Assembly (NCBI GenBank): GCA_022495005.1
Contig: JAGYXB010000559.1
Location: 1,798,001 to 1,862,000 of the forward strand
Direction: 5' to 3'
Source: Rhyacophila brunnea
Taxonomy: Eukaryota; Arthropoda; Insecta; Trichoptera; Rhyacophilidae
Length of the DNA: 64,000 bases
Shown: positions 25,843-37,640 of the stretch, piece by piece
Numbering within the stretch: position 1 is the first letter of the stretch
Layout of the letters: each line of letters opens with the position of its first letter
Translations under genes and position numbers: made by a program
Notes under the pieces: generated by a model
The model's input: the letters and a program-made list of their open reading frames with translations, nothing else
Databases searched by the model: none
Told to the model about the DNA's origin: nothing

Positions 25843-28800
25843 CTAGATCGAGGATAAACCATTGATGCTGTTCCTGGGATGATCTGTCAGTCGCAGTCGT
25901 GAAGGCGGCTCCGGCCGCAGTAGAGGAGTACGAACTGTCGGTTCGTAACTTTGGTTCCTGAATGTACACCACGAAAAGGAGAAAGGATTCTGAATTTTTT
26001 GAGCGCCTGGTGTCCATCTTCTGTACACAAGAGCATTGAATAAAGCTTGCATCGGATTCATAAGAGCCTGCAATATAAAAAAAAATGTTTATTCGTTAAT
26101 ATTCGCAATATTCGTAGTATTGTTTTCAATGTACATTTTATAGAGACGTGCACAACCATGCAAAACTCGATAGGCACAGCTGTGTGCAGAGAAAATTGGG
26201 GGTAGAGCTTGTGCACACTACACAATATGCAACATTGCTTTCAATGGACTTTGCACAATATTGTTAACAGAACCTTGCTGAGGTCTGTTAATAATTATTA
26301 ATCGTTTGTAATGTACAAAAGCTGATGTTCTGCCAAGGCAAAATGTCTTTATTTTGTAAACTTCCCCTAAGATCACTTTCAACTAGATATTATTATTATA
26401 GTACCTATTTCAATTTAGTCAGGGCTCGAAATAGACCGGAGCGCCGTTCCAGTTCATGAAATCCCCTAAATTATTGCTCTGTTTGTGGAAAAATTTGACC
26501 ATCTGAGCTAGATATGCGATATATCTAACACTTATTTTTACAAACTATACATAAAATTAGGTAATTATGTTAATATTTTCGGCAAATTATTGAGCGCTCC
26601 GGTTCATAAAATTTTTCATTTCGAGCGCAGAATTTAGTGCACATCTTCTTTGAGGTCAAATTTTATTAATCTTTTCTATACTGTAATATAAAAATAAAAT
26701 AGTGTTACTATTTATGTACTTTTTAACACAACAGGCAATGAGGTCCAATGAAAGTAGTGTAGTGACACAATACTCTAGTAGTAGAAGTGAAACGATCGCA
26801 TAAACACCGAGAATCGAATCCAGATGAGAAGCCAGTGCATTACATACTGGATTGTACATACTGGACAGTACGTTACATATATAAATTGTCTTGAAGCGGT
26901 ACAAAAGCGATTTCGTAAGCATGTCAATTTTAAAGCTTACTGTTATGATTTATCTAATTCTATTTCGACCGCTGCAACTTTTATGGTACCATCTTTGGAA
27001 AGTCGACATTCTATATCTGATCAATATTTTCTTTTCAAAATTCAAAATTATCAATGGTTTTGTTGACTCGCCAAACCTACTCGAAAGGGTGGGTTTCCAT
27101 TGTCCATCAAGATTTACGCGAAACCAAACTTTGTACCATATCAGTCGTAGCGGTTCTAATTATGCACAAAACTCTTTTATTCGGCGCTCTTGTTTAAATT
27201 ATAATATGTATTTCTCCACCGTTGATCCTTTTAATAATTCACCTGTTTCATTTAAACGCGCTATCTCCAAAATTTTGTATAAATAGATATTATATAGATA
27301 CTTATATATATATATTTTTTTATGTTACTTTTTTTTGTATATAATTTAATTATTCATTATTCTTCCTCATTTTTCTCATCTAATTTCTTTATATTTATGT
27401 TATTCTTACTCTCTATCTTGTTAGGCTTAACTATATTATAATGTATACATGGAAACTTTGCTGGTTGCAATAACTTTTCATTATTATATTTAAAATTTTT
27501 GTCATCAACATAAATTACAATCTATTGGTGGTATGTAGGTACTTGGCAGGCCATGAATTTTTTCAATATACTAAACGTCTAATTCGCTGAATGCTGATAA
27601 TTTTTATAATTTGTTATGGCTTAGAATTTCATTATCATTCCAAAAGATATATTGATGTATTCAATATTTTAGATAATCCAAAACACTGGACATTGGCAAG
27701 TAAATGCACTATTTTTGTACGAGTGGCCTGCTGACCACGGACATATAGAGCGCTTTAAAACGCTTAATGCATAGAAATGGCATGCTTTGTTAAGCAAATT
27801 CACAGAATATACATCAACACTCACCACCCTAGACATTTATTTTGCTATAGCTATGATTATAATAAATATTGGATGTTTACCATGATATACCAAACTGCAA
27901 CAATAACTTTGACGGGAAGTTGAAACCACAGGGTCCATATGAGAATACCGTTGATCAGATTAGGAAGCCAGCAAAGATAAAAGGCGATATTGATTAAACC
28001 AAATTTTAGCTTCAAGGCATCCACAATATTTCTTTCCTTACTGGTAATCTGGAACACAAATTGATCACACGTGATATTATTTTCATAAGAGTAATTGAAG
28101 ATTAAAGAGACCCAAGTGATTTCCAACCAGTCGAGAAAGCCAGAGATGCTTTTACACAACTGAGGAAAATATTATGTAGTAACGGCCTAAACTTGGGAGT
28201 CAGAATGAGGATCAGTGTCGGCCGGTGATTTTTTGGATTGTAATTTTTGAGGGTGCGCTGGAAACTTACCTTATTGAAAAATGAAATCAATTCGGCGTTG
28301 TTTTTGATTTCACAAAACGTTATTGACATTTGGGAAATTACCTGTATATTTTATATTTTTAAAAAAACATGTTGTGAGTTACTTAAATCTTTATTGGATT
28401 AGTTTTAAGAAACGATTGTATCTCTTATGTTAGATAAATACCTCTTACTTTTAACGGAAGCCATCTTATTCTATATAAGTACATTATCTTTAATAATTTG
28501 TACACTGTTATGAATAATGATTATTATGAAACTGCACTTTGTGAAATAGTATTAAGATTTATTAGCTTATCACTAAAATTCATGACTAATATTTTTCTAT
28601 ATTATAAATAACTGACATCATTTAGCGTTTAGTCAACACTTTTACCCGGTTGTGATATTTTGGAACTAACGCATGGTGAAAATGATTAACACGGTTTAAG
28701 TTGTTTTATAATGGCTTTAGTTCATACTAAGCTTTGGGTTCATTGCCGGAGCGCAAATGATTTGAGTGAAGATGACGTATATGGTGCATAGTGCCTGTAT

Positions 28801-31800
28801 TATCGCCTATTGGCAATATGGGCACATCGGTTTATGGTTTGTATTACAATAAGTGAGCGATAATATTAAAAACCTATGAAGAAAAAATATGATTTACGAT
28901 GTTGAACGATGTTTCATAGCAATGCAAGCAGTGCAGTGCACTTGTATGATGTTAGACCAGCCGCCGCTGATGAGGATGGTTATATGCCATGTCTTTTCAG
29001 TCCTATTATATGGAGTGGAGGCGTGAACACTGGTTACATGTAAATTGAACGTAATACATTTCACCGTGGCACAGTTCGCCGTAAGCTTTTTTATCGGAAA
29101 GAGATGACCGTATACTTTACGGTCTCCAATTTTATTAGATTCAATATGAACATTAATTCAATTACATAGCTGATTTTAGCAAAATTCATGAATTCAAGAA
29201 TGAAAACCTAACCTAACAATAATAATCCAGTATATCGGCTATTTTAAGAATTTGTTTACTTCTGTAAACCGACAAGAACCGTGTTTTATTTAGACATGAA
29301 TTTTATGTCAGTACTATACAACCCAAAGAGTTTGGACAGTCTTTAATATACAGCCATATATTTCCGATACAACATTTCACGGTGAAGTGTGATACGGCGA
29401 ACTGCATACGTAAAAGTTTCCAGATACGGTGGACACTCATAGAAACAATGCTCAGAAAACTTAAAGCTTTCTAAATATGGGTGTATAGATGCATGCTCTG
29501 TAAAAACAGCTGTAAAGATAAAGTTACGAATATCGACAATGACAAATATTAAAGAAAAATAAAAACAAGAAAGTTGCTATACTCTGGCCACATCATGCGG
29601 CATCTCAAGAGATGTCAACTTGTGCACCTTATTATTCAATGGAAGATCTACGGTAAGTGATGTCCTGGTAGAAAAAGAACGTCCTGGCTCAAGAACATTC
29701 GACACTAGATGGAGCTCAAGCTCTTGATCCTTATTTAGAGCAGGGACTGACAGGAAGAAAATGACTGAACTCATCGATGACATCTGATAATGGATGTGGT
29801 ACAAAAAGACAATGATAGGTTTTTATAATCCTCAGCCTCTCAATTATTATGTAATTTTAAACATTCAAATAAATACTAGGTCAAGTGGTCTTATTTTAGT
29901 AGGTATATTAGTGTATATACAGTCAAAGCTAAAAGTAGCAGTAGGTATCTACAGAACTACAAACTTATCTATAGAATGGCCAAAAATGGAACTACGAACT
30001 ACCGTAGGACGCCATTTTGAAAATTTCATTCGAATGTCAGATTTTGTCCAGTTACGAGTCTTGATTGGGTAGTTTTCGACAGTGGCTCCCAAATCACATT
30101 CTTCAGATAAGTTTGTAGGACTGTTTCTAATACATCGATGACATTGAGCTACTTTACAAGCTGCTTGTTGGCGAATTTAAAAGCGGGCGAGTCAGCTAGT
30201 AAGATGGTGATGATGACACACAAAACTTTCCACTCGCTCAGAAGCCACAAGCTAGCGACTATTTTGACAGGACATAGTTGGTTTTTTTACCGGGTGGTCG
30301 CCACTATCGCTTTACTGCGCAGACGCAGATCGGCCCACATGCCAGCGAGTAGCGTGTAAAAGTAGCCCGGCTTTCAACTTTTCTCGGTAGATTGTTTACA
30401 ATCTGCTTGTTAGCTTGTTCGATTATGACACTGGGCGAGTTTACAAGTAGATTGTAAATTCGCCAACAAGCAGCTTGTAAAGTAGCTCAATGTCATCGAA
30501 CCTTATATTTTTTTATCGCATTGTTATTTCCTTGGTTACTATAACCTAGTGTAACCAAGGTAATAACAATTCGATAATCCTGGTTCGATACATTCTATCT
30601 ACGGTGGGTACATTGGAATAATGGTACTGGAATATAAAACTAAGATATAAATTTAGGACAGATAATAGATTTATCAAATAGGATATACTTTTAACTACTT
30701 TCGCATATATTTAGCGTGTTCAGTGTTTTTAACATATTGTACAACAATCAGGGCTGTTCATTAACTGGCCAATTAACTGGTATTAGACTGTATCAGCTGA
30801 TTGGTACACAACAGTTTGCAGCTAATGATGTTTTATATCGCAAAGCCGCAGATGAGCCCAGACTTGGTAAAGGTGTATGACAGATCTATAGAATAGTCTA
30901 TGTTACCTGGGAAAATGGCCGAGAAACTGCAGTCTCCATGTCACGTGATGATACAAAATAAATGATGGGATTTGCAATCATCACGACAGTAATAGGAATA
31001 TAAGTTGCACAATAATTGGGGAGAATCCTTATCAAGGCCACTCGTATAGACGACAGATTGTGACAGCTGAAAAATATAAAAACATAAAATGAAATAATTA
31101 TTGTTTGATCAGACTCTTTCTACAAGTAGTATTGGTTGATCCGTTGGGTCCACGGGCTGGATCCAAACGCACATGTAGATTAAAAAAAACAACCCGCTTT
31201 TCCCTTAAATATTATCCATATTTTCATAACCTTTCGGGTGTAAAATGTGGCATTTCGAATAAGCAATGCTGTTCAAAGTTATTCTCGGTAGCATCCCAGG
31301 ACGGATTTTCTAGGACTCAGATCATGAATGGTGTGGCGTGCACAAGAGTGCGTAGGGATTCAAGTTTGATTTCTGTAGATCATTTTTGCTGTAGAATTAT
31401 GGCAAAAGGCTTAAAAAATGATAATTATTCTCTTACTTAGCATTTGGGAGGTAGAGAATAGATAATCCAGTTGCTGTTAAAACTGCCGGTAAGCCCCAAG
31501 ACACTCCGTGGTAGATATTTATATGTCCGTCTCGGTCTTTGAGCAAGAGATGAGTGTCTATTGCGTAACACAGTGTCCATATCCACGTGGCCGTGTAAAA
31601 GTACTGCGTCCAAGCCTGTAATGTCAGAAACGAAAGTTTTATAACGATTGAAATTTTAGTAATAATAACTGATATACAAATCCAGGGCGTTGGTGTTTAT
31701 TTTGATCTTAAGAAAGCTAAAAACCAAACTCTGAAGTCTCAAAATCCTATGAATTTTTTTAGGACGGAAACTCCAACCATGTATCAGAATTTTGATATTA

Positions 31801-34800
31801 AGGGCTCACAACTTCGATTTTCACTAATCTCACCCCTATTCTTATCACCTGAACGTGAGAGATTATTGCTTACAACTGTACAACTTCTTTATAAAAAAAA
31901 ACGGTGTGTGTACTTTATGTACGCGTGTTAGAAGTTATACTTCTTTGGCGTAACAAAACAAAAACAAAACTTTGTGATAACCTAGATTCTTCGACTAGCT
32001 CTTAATTATCTTGTTAAATTACACACTCAAGAAAAGGGACCGCTTATTGCAACGCCGTTGGTTTATTTCTATACACTTTAACTTATATTACTAAATTATA
32101 TAATTATTTATCGTTGTTTTTATTTTAGTAACAACTGCCACTAAGACATTTAATAGTTTGTTTACGTAAGGAATTGCAAATGGCCGACACAATTCGCTGC
32201 CTAGGCAACGGAACAATTCTAAACTATAATATTATACTGTATAATAAATTCGCTGCCTAGGCAACGTAACAATTCTAAACTATATTATTATATTTTAACA
32301 GTTAAAAGGATACAGGAAAACGCATTTTGAAAATAGGCGATAAACTGGATTATTTGTTAGTTTGGATTAGTTTAGGTTAGGTTAGGTTAGGTTTGGTTAG
32401 GTTAACCTAACAAATAATCCAGTTTATCGGCTATTTTCAAAATGCGTTTTCCGCTGTATCCGCTTTAACCGAACAGTACCTATTATACTGTATAATAAAT
32501 TTGCTGCCTAGGCAACGGAACAATTATAAAATATAATATAATACTGTATAATCGTCACGATTGGAGTATCATACTGTGGTGTAATGGTAGTGCGTTCGGC
32601 TGATAACCGAACAATCGGTGGTTCGAATCCAATCGAGTGCGTATATTTTTGTGTGAAAAAATAAATTATGTGTTACATGTCACACACCAAAAATATACTC
32701 TGATCTGATTTTCCAAACGCGCCTAAATCAAAAATCTGAAAATATGTTAATACCTATTGTGGCACTATGTTTATTCAATCTACTACTTTATCTTTACTAA
32801 ATCGTATTGCTAGGAGACTCGATACGATTTCGATTTGACGGATAGGTACTTCATTTACGGTCGGCTCAGATCAAACTCATTTATTTTGATACCAATTAAC
32901 GTCAAAGCACATTTATATGGTCATTAATTATACACAGTTAGGGAATTGATTATTAAGTTATTGGCTGGGCTCGAGATTACAACACATTAAAAAAAGTTCA
33001 CCGACTTTTGCATTTTCACAACTTGTACTATAAATATAGCGGCAAACCTTATGGAAAAATACAAACTACACCACATAGAGCATTTTGACATTACCACACA
33101 ACGACAACAAACGTGTTCGCTACACTTGAAGAATGAGATTGGCGAAAGAGTCCTAAAACAGGCTAACGATAAATCCAAATGATTTCAAAGAGTTTTTAAA
33201 TAGATTATTGAAAAGTCATATGTAATCCAGTAATAACTAAACATCTTGTGAAATACGGGTAATAATTGAGTGTTGAATGTGATACTTTCATGAGACATAA
33301 TACGTTTAAAAAAATCTGTAAATTAAGGATAATTTTATTGTTATGTGATCAGTAGTATTTTATTATTTAGGTTCTTACTGAAGTCATGGCGCAGAAGAGC
33401 ACATTTGAAGTATCATCATCAGTCGGCATAAGAGATTCAAAGTTCATCCATAACGCCGATCGTAGAAAAACACCTACAAATAAAATATTACATTTAGTCT
33501 TACAGGTAGAATGGTTATTTCACATTGATCTACCGTCCGCCTGCCAACATCAATTTTATTAGAAGGCTGTATTCATAGGATTGGTGGTGGATTATTGCAT
33601 TACAAAATACATCAAACTATAATGTGATTTTGAACACTTTGAAGTAACGATTTTAACATTATCTTTTAATTTTGTTGAGTTAGAGCAGTGGTGGCCAAGC
33701 TGTGGCGCATTGGATGATTACAAGTGGCACATTGCAATTTGCAAAAAGTTATATAATTCGCTTTGGATCAACATACAGATGTGAATAAGCATTTTCGTCC
33801 ATGAAATTGATTAAAAGCAAAACAAGGTCGCGAATAACTGATTCAAATTCTCTGCTGCTTTCAGTAACAAATTTAACACCAAACATTGAAAGACTAGCGA
33901 AATTCAAACGCTCAAAAGCTCTCAGTGCTCCATCCCGCTCAGAGCTCTCTCTCTCTCTCTCTCATCACATCCAACAACTGTGGTCCAGAGTTATCTTTAC
34001 CAAACGAGACTCTTCGGCAGCTGTAGCACCATCAGCGGGGTCCACGACCCTCTCATCCAAGAGATTGGTGCTCCAATTAACGTTTAGTTTTTTGAACTGG
34101 CATAAATTAATTTAATTGCGTGATTGAGTTATTCCTTTTCCTGCCCTACGCGAGGCAGATCCTAACCCTATCTCTATTTTCTAACCCCAACCAGTTGTAT
34201 GGCGCATCTGAACTCGTCTGTGAAAAAAATTGGTATGCAAAAGGTTGGCCACCACTTAGCTAGAAAAACATACCTAAAGATGCAAGCAGGTCAGCTACAG
34301 CTAGCCAAATGATAATCTGCCTCCCTCGAACACTGCTTGCCAGGTATAGACGGTTCCGGGAGATGGCTTCTTCTTTTGAGATTATCTGGACAACGGGAAT
34401 AGTGAATAATTAGTCAGTCGGTAATAAATATTCTCTGAGAAGATATAATTAAATTCATTTGGTGAATTCCTAGTTGATTTGATAATGTATCTTTATAACG
34501 ATTATTAAAATTATGTTTTACCAAGAAATTTATTTGAATTATGTTGAAATACAAATTATCAGAGAATTTAAAAAAAACATTTTTTTTTTACTGTGTCCAT
34601 TCCTAAGAAGATCATAATAATGTGGGCCTCCCCACTGAGCTGAGGTTTTTATTATTTAACAGATTTTTGTTTTTACGAGAAATGGATGTTAATCACTTGT
34701 TAAACCTATTTGATTTATTCTCTGACTCAAAACACACATTGAAAACCAATATGTGTATTTGCCAGACCCAGGATTGGAACCTGGGACCCACGACATCATA

Positions 34801-35456
34801 AGCCTCGGCCGTTGTGGGCGTTAAAATATCAAATATGTGTCGCTAGATTTCAAAATCAGCCAAGTCCATAATAGATGAATAGGAGAAAAACAGCTTTTTG
34901 TTTTCTCAAATACACAGTCACAAGGGTGAAAGTTTATATTATTTTGAGTATAGAATATTTAAAATGAATAAATTCAACATTTTGATAATGCATAAATGTT
35001 AGAAAGCAGTAGTTCTTCAGCAATTCACAAAAAAGTCAAAAATACCTTAAGGTGGACTTGGCTGATTTTGAAATGTAGCGACACATATAATAGTTCAAAA
35101 ATACTAATATGAATTTAGTAGGAGGAGGCGTTTGTCCAACTTATACCAAGCTACTCTATTAGTTACCTATCCAATATGGGCAATAAGTATATGTTTTATA
35201 TTAATACTAACGACCGAAGGTACTAATGGAATTTGAATTTAAATCCATTAGAAGGATATGTACAATGATAAAGTTGATAGTGATGACTTTTGATAGCGTT
35301 TACCTGGTATATCGCTCCCATGATCCCAACAATGGATGAGGCGAGACATAATATATTATACGAGTCCGTATTGAATTCATTCATGACCCTTACGGCCATG
35401 TCGGTACTGTTCTTGCCATGATGGCAGCAGAATGTCTGTATTGTCGGGTCAGCCAT
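25843..35456 (-). CDS. GPR143: G-protein coupled receptor 143 (OA1) homologue, seven exons
   Basis: Coding exons on the minus strand: 35456-35304, 34385-34274, 33473-33379, 31615-31437, 31066-30907, 28048-27881, 26067-25843. All introns are GT..AG and all phases fit, giving 1092 nt and 363 residues (human OA1 has 404). The N-terminus MADPTIQTFCC parallels human MASPRLGTFCC. Transmembrane segments lie near residues 31-50, 71-92, 110-140, 155-178, 197-222, 246-274 and 280-304. Diagnostic blocks are WLAVADLLASLG (TM2), AWTQYFYTATWIWTLCYAID (TM3), LPNYCATYIP..VVMIANP (TM5), FYLCWLPNLIN (TM6) and WYIMALMNPMQALFNALVY (TM7). In vertebrates OA1 is an intracellular receptor of melanosomes and endolysosomes that responds to L-DOPA and couples to Gi. 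A further in-frame Met lies 18 codons upstream, but a TTTCAG acceptor sits between it and the chosen start, so a spliced 5' leader is likely. Introns hold many mobile elements. Confidence 0.92.
26420..26630. mobile_element. CAGGGCTCGAAAT hAT MITE (GPR143 intron 6)
   Basis: 211 bp with a perfect 8-bp target duplication AATTTAGT at 26412-26419 and 26631-26638. Ends CAGGGCTCGAAAT and the diverged complement CTGCGCTCGAAAT. Confidence 0.9.
26824..27286 (+). pseudogene. Jockey-like LINE 3' end (GPR143 intron 6)
   Basis: Frame 1 gives CLEAVQKRFRKHVNFKAYCY. After a frame change near 27060 it continues NLLERVGFHCPSRFTRNQTL, then HISRSGSNYAQNSFIRR. This is the conserved C-terminal part of insect jockey-type reverse transcriptase proteins. 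5'-truncated and antisense to GPR143. Confidence 0.75.
28091..29790 (+). pseudogene. RTE-type LINE remnant, interrupted (GPR143 intron 5)
   Basis: 28091-28212 reads VEKARDAFTQLRKILCSN. The frame resumes at 28978 (VICHVFSVLLYGVEA) after a hAT insertion. 29040-29430 is a non-RTE block shared with other loci. 29440-29770 gives the RTE C-terminus with YSGHIMRHLK and RKRTSWLKNIR. Stops and frame breaks throughout. Confidence 0.75.
28213..28969. mobile_element. Non-autonomous hAT inside the RTE remnant
   Basis: 757 bp; ends CAGTGTCGGCCGGTG and CAGCGGCGGCTGGT; perfect 8-bp target duplication ATGAGGAT at 28205-28212 and 28970-28977. The RTE copy at 16671-16845 shows the unfilled site. Confidence 0.9.
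30137..30497. mobile_element. Foldback element with over 40-bp perfect inverted ends (GPR143 intron 5)
   Basis: Left GATGACATTGAGCTACTTTA (continuing to GGCGAATTTA) is perfectly complementary to the right end. 361 bp, GC-richer than its surroundings, no transposase. Class uncertain. Confidence 0.8.
30513..30577. repeat. Hairpin-forming inverted repeat
   Basis: TTGTTATTTCCTTGGTTAC and its near-perfect complement, separated by about 10 bases, with outer TTATCG/CGATAA pairing. Could form a 25-bp stem. Confidence 0.7.
32301..32469. mobile_element. Foldback element with telomere-like TTAGG loop
   Basis: Arms of about 60 bp (outer GGATACAG..GGAAAACGC, inner AACTGGATTATTTGTTAG) are near-perfect complements. 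The loop holds three TTAGG units plus variants. The inner-arm sequence with CCTAACCTAAC recurs at 16990 and 29205. Confidence 0.75.
32574..32641 (+). other. tRNA-Ile(GAT)-like segment, not a functional tRNA
   Basis: 5-bp anticodon stem TTCGG/CCGAA with loop CTGATAA (anticodon position GAT), B box GGTTCGAATCC at 32620-32630 and an A-box-like GTGTAATGGTAG. The acceptor stem does not pair and the T stem has a mismatch. Repeated at 1839-2813, so it is a SINE-type promoter. Confidence 0.6.
33686..34257 (+). mobile_element. hAT element with decayed transposase (GPR143 intron 2)
   Basis: Ends CAGTGGTGGCCAAGC and the complement of GGTTGGCCACCACTT; target duplication AGTTAGAG/AGCTAGAA (6 of 8). Plus strand near 33760-33900 reads FGSTYRCE then SMKLIKSKTRSRITDSN, the hAT transposase C-terminus. 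Includes a (CT)n run near 33945. Ends 17 bp from GPR143 exon 2. Confidence 0.8.
34580..34818 (-). mobile_element. tRNA-derived SINE family A, copy 3 (GPR143 intron 1)
   Basis: Same body and order as 21086-21311, more diverged (B box GGTTCCAATCC). Co-oriented with GPR143 transcription. Confidence 0.75.
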
Positions 35457-35596
35457 TGTGCCATTTACAGAAACTGAAATGTAATTAACATAAATGTATT
35501 TATCCTTCAAATAATTCTTCGTCTTCCCGTGTTATTTCCTTTCGGAGGTCTTGTCTTTTCTTTAGCGTGAATACGACCACACATCGAAAGCCTTAA

Positions 35597-35964
35597 GGCT
35601 ATACTTCAGCTGAGGCATGGTCTAAAACGATTTTGATTACGCAATGCACAGATTGAGCAAACGACGCGTGACGGACAAAACATAATTTGTCATAAAAATT
35701 CAACATGCATCCATTTAATGTTATGTTTATTGTTATTTAAGTAATAATAATAATATGTTCATTGACATGTTTTGTTTTTTGAGTAAATATGTAACATTTT
35801 TTAGTCATCTATCTTTACACGATTTAAGAATTAATTCCACCGACGCCATCACAAAACAAATTGACGTGCGAACAGGTCGACTATCACTCTCCGACTGGCA
35901 ATGCATGCAAAATTACGTCCCACCTATAGCTGAAAATTATTTGCCGTTTCATTGAAGTATGCTC
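35597..35964. mobile_element. TTAA-flanked MITE, copy 3, diverged
   Basis: TTAA at 35593-35596 and 35965-35968. Shares TGAGGCATGGTCTAAAA, TTCATTGACATGTTT and CGACGCCATCAC blocks with copies 1 and 2. The frame at 35755-35955 is a shadow. Confidence 0.75.
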
Positions 35965-36012
35965 TTAACTTTCCATAACATCACTTGGTGTAGCGTCCAT
36001 ACCTAACTATAA

Positions 36013-36407
36013 TAGTAGACGAAGGCTGTAGAGATCCAATAAAAATAATGCACGCTTTGTCAATCATACTCATTTGTTTTCATTGAACTAAGAATACAAA
36101 TAGCAGATGGTTTTTAAAATTCGATTAAGCCCTGTTAAACCAAACCGTAATATACAATAATATTAATCTATCTATGAAATATCTAAAAGTATGTAAAGAT
36201 TTTAGATATTTTATAGATAGTAGAATATTTTTTATATAATATCTATTATGGTCTGCTTTAGGCAGGGTTTAATTGAAATTTAAAAACTAACCAATACCAT
36301 CTGTAACTTGTATTCTTAGTTCAATGAAAATAAATAAGTTTCACTGAAAAGTTTAATGTGCGCTATTTATTTTGATCTCTACAGCCCACCTCTACCCTTC
36401 GCCACTG
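36013..36407. mobile_element. CAGTGGCGAAGG-family hAT MITE, left end shortened
   Basis: Internal arms and the right end (TACCCTTCGCCACTG) match the family; the left end has lost about 15 bp (GACGAAGGCTGTAGAGATCC). Confidence 0.75.
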
Positions 36408-37084
36408 CGGACTGCAAGGATTGGTAGAGAATATAACAGTGAACCATACGCAGTCTCAGGTCTCAGATTGCTAAGGACGTGTTTCATCTTGTGAAAGGCA
36501 CTCATTGCTATATCAATTTTTGTTTTGATACTGGTTCCACTTCTCATTGCCCTAAATATATTTATATTGGACCACACATTCAATTGGTTCGCTGTTAATA
36601 ACAAAGCTTGTGTTCGGTATCGCTATTTTTGATACTGTTAATAATATCATTCAAATGGTTAATGTCCTTAATTTCTTCCGAGGAAAGGAGATTTAGTGAA
36701 TCAATTGTAGTTATTCCGATGTATTTCAATGAGTACGTTTGATGGTAAATGTTAAGATTGTCAACAAATTGTGTTCATTCTTCATTTTCCTTTCTTGACA
36801 ATTTGGGTTCGTTATTAAAGAAGTCATTCTCAAAAGATAAGTGGTAAGCAGTATAACCCTCCATGCTATGCGTTTGAGTGTGTGAAAAAAGCATTTAATG
36901 GAGAACACATTGAAAGCTAAATTATTGATTTAAAAAAACTAAATAAATATTTTGATGAGGTTTTTGTAGATTGATTTTTGAAATGATCAGACGTATTATG
37001 GGTCCAAAAATCTTACACAGCTGGTGTAGATATTCGATAATACTAGGGAATTCCATAAAAAAAACAATTTTTGTCCAAAATACT
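36408..37084. other. Intergenic, nothing recognised
   Basis: No supported gene. A minus-strand frame at 36392-36604 overlaps the MITE end and shows weak HKMKHVLSNL-type similarity to hAT ends only. Confidence 0.3.
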
Positions 37085-37640
37085 ATTTAAGGCGGATCAA
37101 ATCTCGCCTCGTTCAACGCGATCGAGTTCCGAGCCGCGCGAAACACTGTTGAATGTGACGAACGCGCATATCTACAAAACGTCACTATCGACACTCACGT
37201 CTCAAAACGTCAAAATAATAAGTACGCTGGCCAGCGCCATTATGCACATGTCATCGGACGCTGAAACAGCGATTAATATGTATTGGTACCGCAGAATTTT
37301 AAGCAGAAAGCAAAAATATTCGATTCATCCGTCAATTATTAGGCATAATATCCATGCACAGTGGATCATTTATCGCAGCAAAACTCATCAAGCACCCAGT
37401 GACCGGCGTGCACGCACTGACGTTTAGATTTAAAAATGGCTGCATCGAGCGTTTTGCGCAGGCTGCCTGGCATGTTCTCGGCTCTCACGACATCCAACAT
37501 GTTAGAAGAGTCGATAGTGAACCTGTTGCATTTGTTGTTCTGTTGCATTCAACCAATCTGCGAAGCTCCATTTGACAGCATGTGTCATGACGATAACGAT
37601 GACGTTACATCGACGATTTCGACATGCGGCGAATTCTGAT
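37071..37640 (+). other. GC/CpG-rich segment with overlapping open frames
   Basis: Unusual composition for the window. Plus-strand frames: 37071-37427 (118 codons), 37354-37575 (73) and 37436-37639 (67, MAASSVLRRLPGMFSALTTS); a minus frame lies at 37548-37366. None matches a family I know, and they cannot all be coding. It may be an unrecognised exon, a promoter-like CpG-rich stretch, or an old element. Cannot be called a gene from sequence alone. Confidence 0.3.

Larger units (their letters stand above)
31932..32727 (+). mobile_element. Composite repeat with tRNA-like promoter, copy 2 (GPR143 intron 3)
   Basis: Inverted copy of 1839-2813. It begins AGAAGTTATACTTCTTTGGC and ends in the GATTTTCCAAACGCGCC block without the terminal repeat, so it is truncated. 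Carries the foldback at 32301-32469. Confidence 0.65.

Noticed and set aside
29577..29804. 75-codon minus-strand frame
   Set aside because: The plus strand carries RTE LINE C-terminal sequence; the minus frame is its shadow.
32574..32641. Possible tRNA-Ile(GAT) gene
   Set aside because: Acceptor stem unpaired, embedded in a repeat, and cytosolic insect tRNA-Ile normally has AAT or TAT anticodons.
35457..35510. Upstream in-frame Met for GPR143
   Set aside because: A TTTCAG acceptor lies between it and MADPT, and the OA1 family starts at the latter.
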